Below, piece after piece: positions 58,377 through 64,000 of a DNA stretch of 64,000 bases. This DNA is from Gordonibacter sp034932485 (lineage in GTDB: Bacteria > Actinomycetota > Coriobacteriia > Coriobacteriales > Eggerthellaceae), in assembly GCA_034932485.1 (NCBI GenBank), contig JAYFOQ010000016.1:1-64000 (forward strand), given 5' to 3'. The notes under the pieces are model-generated. The model was given only the letters and a program-made list of their open reading frames with translations, was not told where the DNA came from and ran no database searches. Position 1 is the stretch's first letter. Each line of letters begins with the position of its first letter. Made by a program: the position numbers and the translations under genes.

Positions 58377-59232
58377 AAGCTTGCGGATCAGCGATTACCG
58401 GAGCGTTGATAATTGCGCAGGGCGCATCGGGCTCAGCGCGTTCGAGGTATCCGAGACCGAGCAGTTCCTTATTGAGCGTTACGGGTAATTCGCGCGTGCG
58501 GAAAAGTTCGGGATGAGTGAGTGCTGCGGCGGCGACTACATCCCAACAAGCAAAGCCATTCCAGTCGTACCATGAGGCCATCGTCTCGAACCAGGGCTTA
58601 CAGGTGTGCGTGAGCCAAGAATCGGCACCAAACGCGCCGGTAAAATCTTTGCGGGTAAAGAACGCGTCGAGGCATGTCTGTGCCGTCGCGACCGTGATCG
58701 AACATCCAGATCGCAGCAGGCTTTCTGTGGCTAACGGATCGCAGGTTAGGTTCAGTTCGTTCATGATGCGGCCGTTGATAACTAAGCTGCGCTCAATGCC
58801 ACCCATGATAAAAACGCTGCGCACATCGCGGAAAAAGCTCGGAGACACAAGAGATGCACCGTGCAGATTCGTTAGCGAGCCGGTGGCGAGTATGGTGATC
58901 TCGCCGGAGTGGGCTGCAGCCTGTTCAGCAAGATAGCGTGCGGCATCGCTTACCGGCTTGTCTGGATTAGCTGCTCCTCGGTAAACGGGCAGATTGAGCT
59001 TCCATTCATTCAACATACGTAGTGTGTTGTCGTGTACGATATCTATCGACGAATTGCCGTAAGACGTGCAAAGACCCAACACGTCGACATCGGTGCAGCC
59101 CAAAAGATGGAGTAGCGCCAAGCCGTCGTCCACGTCACAATTGGGAACGCCCATGGTGTTGTCAAAATCGAGAATTACGGTATGCGGCACGGCTCTGCTC
59201 CCGACTGTTTGATATAGTCTAATAGTTGTCAA
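58309..59232 (-). CDS. nucleoside hydrolase (inosine/uridine-preferring family)
   Basis: It splits the N-glycosidic bond of ribonucleosides. 307 aa. The calcium-binding motif is stretched: DFDNTMGVPNCDVDDGLALLH instead of the usual DxDxGxDDxxAL. LATGSLTNLHGA, FIMGG, NELNLTCDPLATESLLRSG and WNGFACWDVVAAAALTHPEL (late Asp ligand) follow. It may start at ATG 59232 or a later codon. It is divergent to a phosphotransferase gene, with a palindrome between them, and near an ABC importer, all in a GC-richer block. Confidence 0.82.
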   Translation of the reverse strand: MTTIRLYQTVGSRAVPHTVILDFDNTMGVPNCDVDDGLALLHLLGCTDVDVLGLCTSYGNSSIDIVHDNTLRMLNEWKLNLPVYRGAANPDKPVSDAARYLAEQAAAHSGEITILATGSLTNLHGASLVSPSFFRDVRSVFIMGGIERSLVINGRIMNELNLTCDPLATESLLRSGCSITVATAQTCLDAFFTRKDFTGAFGADSWLTHTCKPWFETMASWYDWNGFACWDVVAAAALTHPELFRTRELPVTLNKELLGLGYLERAEPDAPCAIINAPVIADPQAFTQFVLRSWERGLSRIDGGSSC

Positions 59233-59235
59233 ACG

Positions 59236-59247
59236 ATACCATGGTAT
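59236..59247. promoter_or_regulatory. 12-bp perfect palindrome in the divergent promoter region
   Basis: ATACCATGGTAT lies in the 65-bp gap between the divergent nucleoside hydrolase and phosphotransferase genes. It is a plausible operator for a regulator controlling both. Confidence 0.35.
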
Positions 59248-59297
59248 GCGGCCGCTGGCAAGCGGGGTGCGGTGATGGCGAGAAAGGAGCTGCGGCT

Positions 59298-60332
59298 ATG
59301 GCAAGTGATGGCTTGTTGATGGCGAAAACATACCTGCAGCGGTCGAATAGCCTGCGCGAGGCGCTTGGCATCGCGCAGGTGGCGCAACTCGAGCCGTGTC
59401 CGCTCGGCCAAGGCGAACATAATGCGAACTTCACGTTTAAGCATCCGGAATCGGGAGAAGTTCTCGTGTTGCGCATTAACTATGCAAGCCAGATGAACCT
59501 CGAGCATCAGATAGAGTACGAGGCTTCTGCTTTGCGTGTTCTCGAGTTAAGTACACGCACGCCGCACCTCCTTTTTGTTGATGGCTCGAAGCGTATTGTC
59601 GATCATGGCGTTCTCGTTATGGAACACCGCCGCGGCTCCCACCTTGATTTCGACAGGCCTGGTGATATAGATGAGGCAGCATGCATCCTTGCCGATATCC
59701 ACGCCGTCGTGCCTGATGAAGCGCCGTTGTGTCCGCTGATCGATCCGGAAGATGCGCTGTGCGATCTCTGCGAAGAAAACAGGCGCATGTTCGAGGCGTA
59801 CTGCGCGAGCCCGCTGGTCGACGTAGCTCTTGCGCGGCGCATTGAGGGGTTCTTTTCCGTTGCTGAACCGCTAGCAACGCGAATGCAGACCCCGCTCGGT
59901 CGGCACGTGCTCAATACCGAGGCCGTTCCGTCGCATTTCCTCATTCCCGATGATGGGACACCGGGTAGTATGGTGGATTGGGAGAAGCCTATCATTGGCG
60001 ATGTCGCACGAGACATTGCATACTTTACGGCGCCGACGACGACCATATGGGATACAGATTTCCTGTTCGACGCTGCCGGCCGGAAAGCTTTTGTGGAGCG
60101 GTATTGGCGTGCGGTGGATGGGCGATTTTCGTGCTCCGGATTCGACGAGCGCTTCGACGCCTACCTAAAGATGAACTGCCTGCGTGGTATGACGTGGAGC
60201 ATGCTTGCGTGGACGGAATACCACGATCCGGCGCGCCCGCTGCAAAACGAGAAGACGCGTGAGAAACTTGAGGTGTACTTATCCGAGTCGTTCATCGACC
60301 TACTCGCGCGCGACATTTTTGGCATCGCGTGA
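59298..60332 (+). CDS. APH/choline-kinase-fold phosphotransferase with altered catalytic motif
   Basis: A 344-aa protein of the aminoglycoside phosphotransferase/thiamine-choline kinase superfamily. LGQGEHNANFTFKH is the nucleotide loop, LVLRINY carries a residue in the Lys position, and VLVMEHRRGSHL is the hinge. The catalytic HxDxxxxN motif is replaced by LNTEAVPSHFLI, and the metal motif is MVDWEKPIIGDVARDIAYF. The Asp-to-Glu change suggests altered or lost kinase activity. ATG 59298 has AAAGGAG; an upstream in-frame start does not. Its position beside a nucleoside hydrolase suggests nucleoside, thiamine or choline metabolism. Drug resistance is unlikely. Confidence 0.7.
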   Translation: MASDGLLMAKTYLQRSNSLREALGIAQVAQLEPCPLGQGEHNANFTFKHPESGEVLVLRINYASQMNLEHQIEYEASALRVLELSTRTPHLLFVDGSKRIVDHGVLVMEHRRGSHLDFDRPGDIDEAACILADIHAVVPDEAPLCPLIDPEDALCDLCEENRRMFEAYCASPLVDVALARRIEGFFSVAEPLATRMQTPLGRHVLNTEAVPSHFLIPDDGTPGSMVDWEKPIIGDVARDIAYFTAPTTTIWDTDFLFDAAGRKAFVERYWRAVDGRFSCSGFDERFDAYLKMNCLRGMTWSMLAWTEYHDPARPLQNEKTREKLEVYLSESFIDLLARDIFGIA

Positions 60333-60362
60333 GGCTTTTTACGGCCTTGAGCCGGTGATGTT

Positions 60363-60409
60363 GCAGTACTCGATGCCGGAGTATCGGGTAATTCGGCATC
60401 GAGTACTGC
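60363..60409. terminator. hairpin terminator between convergent genes
   Basis: A perfect 16-bp stem (GCAGTACTCGATGCCG and its complement) with a 15-nt loop and TTCTT on the + side, between the phosphotransferase gene and the ABC operon. Confidence 0.7.
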
Positions 60410-60442
60410 TTCTTACGTTTGCCCGTTTCTCATCGGACCTGC

Positions 60443-61453
60443 TTAGACGCGGGGGAACACGAAGCAGTGTTGGGGGTTGACATGCGCGGTGACGCGCGTT
60501 CCTGGTTTAGGTAGATTCGCAACAGGCGCGGTGAGTGTCTGATTATCGATGTCGATGCGGGCAAGATACGCTTCACCCGCATATACGCCACATCGCACGA
60601 CGAGAGGGCCGTCTTCCTCCTCTTCGAGGGTTACCCCGGCGTTGCGCACGATGGCGATCGCGGAACCATTGGGTGTGTGGGCGGCGGGAATGCGCAGGCC
60701 GTTCGCAATAAATACGCCGTTCTCAACCGTTCCCTCGATCTGTGAACAGGCGCCCGTGCACTGGGCGATTTCGGCGCTTGCGGGCGTTTCATAAAGTTGC
60801 TGCGGTGTGCCCACTTGTATCAAATGTCCCAATGATAGGTACGCAATGCGGTCGGACATACGCAGCGCCTCGCCTGCGTCATGCGTTACCATGATGCAGG
60901 TTATGCCCGATGCCCGATGCAACTTTAGTACGAGTGAGCGCATGTCGTCGCGCAGCTGCTCGTCGAGTCCGGCGAATGGTTCGTCGAGCAACAGCGCCGC
61001 TGGGTTGCTGGCTAGAGCCCTGGCGAGCGCGACGCGCTGCTGTTGGCCGCCCGACAGCTGAGAGGGTGTGCGATCACCTAAACCAGCGAGCCCCACTTCG
61101 GCGAGAAGCGTATCGGCGTGTTCTTGGCGCTCGCGTCGCCCGATGTGCGCCATACGCGCAGGAAACGCCACATTGTCACGTGCGTTCATGTTGGGAAATA
61201 AGCGGATATCCTGAAACACCATGGCACATCGACGGCGGTGACATGCCGTTTCGTCGCGGCACGCTCCGTCGAACGCGACCGTGCCGCGACTTTGTATCGT
61301 AATGCCAGCGATTATCTTGAGTAGTGTCGACTTTCCCGCGCCGCTTTCTCCTAGTAGTGACAAGAACTCGCCCGCATGTATGTCGAGCGTTATGCCATCA
61401 AGGACGGTTTTGCCGGCAATATCGAGTCCCAAGTCGGTGACGGACAGGTTCAT
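60443..61453 (-). CDS. ABC transporter ATP-binding subunit (PotA/YnjD-like)
   Basis: A 336-aa importer ATPase. Walker A GESGAGKST, Q-loop VFQDIRLFPNM, signature QLSGGQQQRVALARALAS, Walker B AALLLDEPFAGLD and H-loop MVTHDAGEAL are all intact. The last ~100 residues form an OB-type regulatory domain as in PotA/FbpC. ATG 61453 has AAAGGAG eight bases upstream. It is the last gene of a four-gene operon (binding protein, two permeases, ATPase). Confidence 0.9.
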   Translation of the reverse strand: MNLSVTDLGLDIAGKTVLDGITLDIHAGEFLSLLGESGAGKSTLLKIIAGITIQSRGTVAFDGACRDETACHRRRCAMVFQDIRLFPNMNARDNVAFPARMAHIGRRERQEHADTLLAEVGLAGLGDRTPSQLSGGQQQRVALARALASNPAALLLDEPFAGLDEQLRDDMRSLVLKLHRASGITCIMVTHDAGEALRMSDRIAYLSLGHLIQVGTPQQLYETPASAEIAQCTGACSQIEGTVENGVFIANGLRIPAAHTPNGSAIAIVRNAGVTLEEEEDGPLVVRCGVYAGEAYLARIDIDNQTLTAPVANLPKPGTRVTAHVNPQHCFVFPRV

Positions 61454-61471
61454 AATCAAGGCTCCTTTATG

Positions 61472-62323
61472 CTACGAACCGAAATAATCTTGGCCCTCGG
61501 CGCGGTACCAGCGGCGCAATACCAATTGCATGAGGGCGAAGACTGCAAGAGTGACCAGTAAGAACACCATTCCGTAGGCGCTTGCGACCGTTCTGTCGCC
61601 GCTTGCTAGGTAGGGGAACATATCGAGGATGAACGTGCGCACGGCACCTCCACCAATGAGTAACGTGAGGAAGTACTGTGAAAACGACACGATGTAGGTC
61701 ATCGTGAGCGCCGAGACGATGCCCGGCGCCAGACGGGGAAGTGTTATGTGCAATGCCGCCTGCGCAGGCGTTACGCCAAGTGTTTGCGCTGCTTGCGGCA
61801 GTCTTGTGCCTGCTGCCCGCGCCACGTCGGTCATGATGACAATGGCGTAGGGTAGCGCAATGATGCAGTGGGCGAGCGTCACGCCCACGACTCCGCGAGC
61901 GAGACCAAGCTTAATAAATGCAACCTGTACACCCATGCCAAACACCGTTGAGGGTATGAGGAACGGCAATGCGCTGGCAAACTGAAAGACGCGCCGTCCG
62001 CGAAAGCGGAAGTTCGCGAGGGCGTAGGCGGCCAGCGACGCGATCGCCGTCGACAGAACAGCGCACGCGATGGCAATGCCGATGCTTGTGGCGAGCACTT
62101 CGGGCGTGTGTTGGCTCGGACGCGCTATTTCTGCGAAGCCCTTGTCCGACAGTACGGAGGGCAGAAGGTCGGGCGCGGGCCATGACGCCGAAACCGACCA
62201 GACCACCAGCACGGAAAATGGTACGAGCACGACGAGAAGGTGTAGTGCGATGAAGGCGCGCGAAGGCAGGTGGAGCCGTCCTTGTTGTCGCGGACGCGTT
62301 TGCACTCTAGCCGCGCATTTCAT
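61472..62323 (-). CDS. ABC transporter permease (second permease of the operon)
   Basis: A 283-aa permease with six membrane spans. The EAA loop is PQAAQTLGVTPAQAALHITLPRLAPGI. It begins with a short basic cytoplasmic segment. ATG 62323 has GAGGAGGACAGCC and overlaps the preceding permease gene by 17 bases. Confidence 0.88.
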   Translation of the reverse strand: MKCAARVQTRPRQQGRLHLPSRAFIALHLLVVLVPFSVLVVWSVSASWPAPDLLPSVLSDKGFAEIARPSQHTPEVLATSIGIAIACAVLSTAIASLAAYALANFRFRGRRVFQFASALPFLIPSTVFGMGVQVAFIKLGLARGVVGVTLAHCIIALPYAIVIMTDVARAAGTRLPQAAQTLGVTPAQAALHITLPRLAPGIVSALTMTYIVSFSQYFLTLLIGGGAVRTFILDMFPYLASGDRTVASAYGMVFLLVTLAVFALMQLVLRRWYRAEGQDYFGS

Positions 62324-63191
62324 GGCTGTCCTCCTCCCTCAGTACGATGGCGAAGTAAACGATGGCCAACACGCAGCAGATGGCGGCTGCCACACCGTTT
62401 AGGGCCATGGCGTAGCAGCGGTTGATGATGTCAGGATCGGTGAATTCGATGTAGGCAAGAACCGGTAGGGCTTTGGGTAGCGTCGGCCCTAGCAAGAATG
62501 GTACTTCGTATGAGCCAAAGGCGAAGGCAAACACGATGAGGAACGCTTTGGTTATCGCGCCGCGAGAAAGCGGCAGCACAACCGAGAAGAACGTGCGGGC
62601 GGGCGAGGCCCCGAGGGTTGCGGCGGCTTCGCTCAGCTTGTCGGAGATGCCGGACATGATGGTGACGGTGGAAAACGCGATGAATGGAATCTCCTTCCAC
62701 AGGTACACCAGTATAATGCCCCAGCCCGACGTGGCGCCGACCACGGTAGGGAAGTCGGTGGTTGATCCGAGCAGACCGAGCGAGAACAGCCAGCGCGCGA
62801 CGAGGCCTGATCCGGCGAACAGTGAAATGACACAGGTCGCGATGAGGGCATGCGCACTCATGAGCGGAATCTGGATGCCGACAAGCTGGACGGCGCGTCC
62901 CGAACGCGCGCGGGTGAGCGCCCATGCAAGTGCGACACCGCCCACGGTTGCAAGTGCGGCCGATGTGAGTGCCAGATAGAGGCTATAGGCGATCGATGAT
63001 GAGAGGTCGGGGCGCGAGAGCGCTTCGGCGTAGTATTCGATCGTGGGTGTCGTGCGGCCGAGGAATGGCATGATGCCAAATCCCTGGAGTACGCCATTGA
63101 CAACGCCGTAGACGAACAAGGCGAGCAGGACGCACGCCGGCGTTATGAGCAGGTAGGGTAGCAGCGCCCGCCTTGTTCGTCTTTTCAGCAT
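62307..63191 (-). CDS. ABC transporter permease (first permease of the operon)
   Basis: A 294-aa permease with six spans. The EAA-like loop SEAAATLGASPARTFFSVVLP is followed by RGAITKAFLIVFAFAFGSYEVPFLLG, as in PotB/YnjC-type permeases. It starts at ATG 63191, one base after the binding-protein stop codon. Confidence 0.88.
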   Translation of the reverse strand: MLKRRTRRALLPYLLITPACVLLALFVYGVVNGVLQGFGIMPFLGRTTPTIEYYAEALSRPDLSSSIAYSLYLALTSAALATVGGVALAWALTRARSGRAVQLVGIQIPLMSAHALIATCVISLFAGSGLVARWLFSLGLLGSTTDFPTVVGATSGWGIILVYLWKEIPFIAFSTVTIMSGISDKLSEAAATLGASPARTFFSVVLPLSRGAITKAFLIVFAFAFGSYEVPFLLGPTLPKALPVLAYIEFTDPDIINRCYAMALNGVAAAICCVLAIVYFAIVLREEDSHEMRG

Positions 63192-63192
63192 G

Positions 63193-64000
63193 CTATTTTC
63201 CTACTACCTCGTTGAGCCACAGTTTCTCAATGACAGGGATGGCTGGACCAGAGGCCTCGGTAATGCGATGGGCAAGCAGTTCGTCGAGCGGAATCTGCGT
63301 GCTTTTTGGCGCGACATTATCAAACGACTCCTTTTGCTCGGCCGAGAGCTTGTCTGTGTCGAGTACCGTGATGGTACCAAGTGTTTGGTAGATAGATTGC
63401 TGCATTTCGGGCGAGAGCACCTCATTGATAGCAACAAGTGCGGCTGACTTGTGGGGGGCGTTCGCGGCTATGGCCATGAAGTTTGAGTTACCTACGGTGC
63501 CCGTGTCGAAGATAAACGACTTGGTGCTGGCGGGCAGCGTACCGTCATCCACCTTGCTCTGCGGAGCGCCGTACCCCATGCTCATAACAAGCTCGCCGTC
63601 GGCATACATGGTATCGACCGTGGTCGAGTCGGCGGGAAACGTGGTGCCCTTCTGCCACAGGTAGGGGTTCAGCGAGCGCAGGTATTCAAGGCCCGGTTCG
63701 ATAATCTCGCGCACGTTGTCGGGCGTGGCGTCGGCTTTCGTGAATTGGGACAGTTTCTCGAAGTTCTCTTTGCCAATGACGCCGGCTATAAGGCACGAAA
63801 CAAACGCAGTGCCCGTGAAATCGCCCGGCTGCGGATAGGTCACCTTGCCAGCATTTTCTTGGCAGAACACGAGGAAACTCTTCGGGTCGGTCGGTGTCGT
63901 CGTAGTCTTTGCGCCGTTCACCCACATCTGCATCTGAGCTTTGCCGTACGGAGCCTCGAAGCCTTCCGTTGGCGAGCCGAAGTCGGTTGTAACCTCGGGG
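63193..64000 (-). CDS. extracellular solute-binding protein, YnjB-like (5' end outside the window)
   Basis: The C-terminal ~268 residues of a substrate-binding protein. The frame stays open to the right edge, so signal peptide and start are missing. TTDFGSPTEGFEAPYGKAQM, VTYPQPGDFTGTAFV, LMSMGYGAPQSKVDDG-like (VMSMGYGAPQSKVDDGTLP) and SNFMAIAANAPHKSAALV are family features. They match YnjB-type proteins, whose ligand is not firmly known. With two permeases and an ATPase downstream it forms a complete importer. Confidence 0.85.
   Translation of the reverse strand, partial: PEVTTDFGSPTEGFEAPYGKAQMQMWVNGAKTTTTPTDPKSFLVFCQENAGKVTYPQPGDFTGTAFVSCLIAGVIGKENFEKLSQFTKADATPDNVREIIEPGLEYLRSLNPYLWQKGTTFPADSTTVDTMYADGELVMSMGYGAPQSKVDDGTLPASTKSFIFDTGTVGNSNFMAIAANAPHKSAALVAINEVLSPEMQQSIYQTLGTITVLDTDKLSAEQKESFDNVAPKSTQIPLDELLAHRITEASGPAIPVIEKLWLNEVVGK

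Noticed and set aside
59298..60332. Aminoglycoside resistance phosphotransferase
   Set aside because: The HxDxxxxN catalytic motif is replaced and the context is metabolic.
1..64000. tRNA or rRNA genes, CRISPR arrays, insertion sequences
   Set aside because: The gaps were read for T-loop motifs, regular spaced repeats and transposase-like frames; none was found.

Overview
The window looks like chromosomal DNA of an anaerobic, asaccharolytic actinobacterium of the class Coriobacteriia, most likely the family Eggerthellaceae (a Slackia/Cryptobacterium/Eggerthella-type organism). This is inferred from gene content, not from a marker gene: a LuxR regulator fused to a 12-TM transporter-like domain, a Tat-exported fumarate-reductase-type flavoprotein, a selenocysteine formate dehydrogenase, several oxalate/formate-type MFS carriers, and a carnitine-type acyl-CoA redox operon. 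No rRNA, tRNA, CRISPR array or intact transposase was seen.

Layout. (1) 1-2.2 kb is an accessory edge: a ParA ATPase, a decayed gene without a start, and an Abi_C-type putative phage-defence gene. (2) 2.4-16.7 kb is mostly housekeeping: a GMP synthase lacking its glutaminase domain, a uracil permease, a Ser/Gly-rich surface-type protein, tcdA, a TatD-like hydrolase, a ferredoxin-like protein, an M20 peptidase plus MFS carrier, ettA, a SpoU methyltransferase and a TIGR00300 protein. (3) 16.8-21.4 kb is a two-gene formate dehydrogenase operon: a NuoF/GltD-type electron-transfer subunit and a catalytic subunit with an in-frame UGA and a textbook SECIS hairpin. (4) 21.6-24.0 kb holds diaminopimelate dehydrogenase and a TPP-riboswitch-controlled thiM operon.

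(5) 24.1-37.3 kb is the most unusual region: about 13 kb, nearly all on the + strand, beginning at a good promoter and ending at a strong terminator. It holds two tandem sets of NHLM-type export genes (short membrane adaptor, C39-peptidase ABC transporter, second ABC transporter). In the second set all three peptidase catalytic residues are lost. An RsbU-type sensor phosphatase sits between the sets, a STAS protein and an RsbW-type kinase follow, and small ORFs come next. The last is a 93-aa peptide with a classic double-glycine leader and a five-cysteine core. I infer a self-contained peptide maturation/export system under partner-switching control.

(6) 37.4-41.3 kb: LuxR-type membrane regulator, a lipoprotein and a secreted flavoprotein reductase. 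(7) 41.3-44.9 kb, minus strand: a PurF-like protein without the catalytic cysteine, a peptide deformylase with an altered HExxH, and a CAT-family acyltransferase. (8) 45.3-57.0 kb: a CaiB/CaiC/CaiA-like plus FixABCX-like operon with two MFS carriers. It appears to be read from two promoters of MerR architecture (19-bp spacers with a shared dyad), and a MerR regulator lies at its end. It probably imports an unsaturated acid, activates it with CoA and reduces it as an electron sink. (9) 57.5-64.0 kb: trmB, then a visibly more GC-rich block with a nucleoside hydrolase, a phosphotransferase and a YnjBCD-like ABC importer cut by the right edge.
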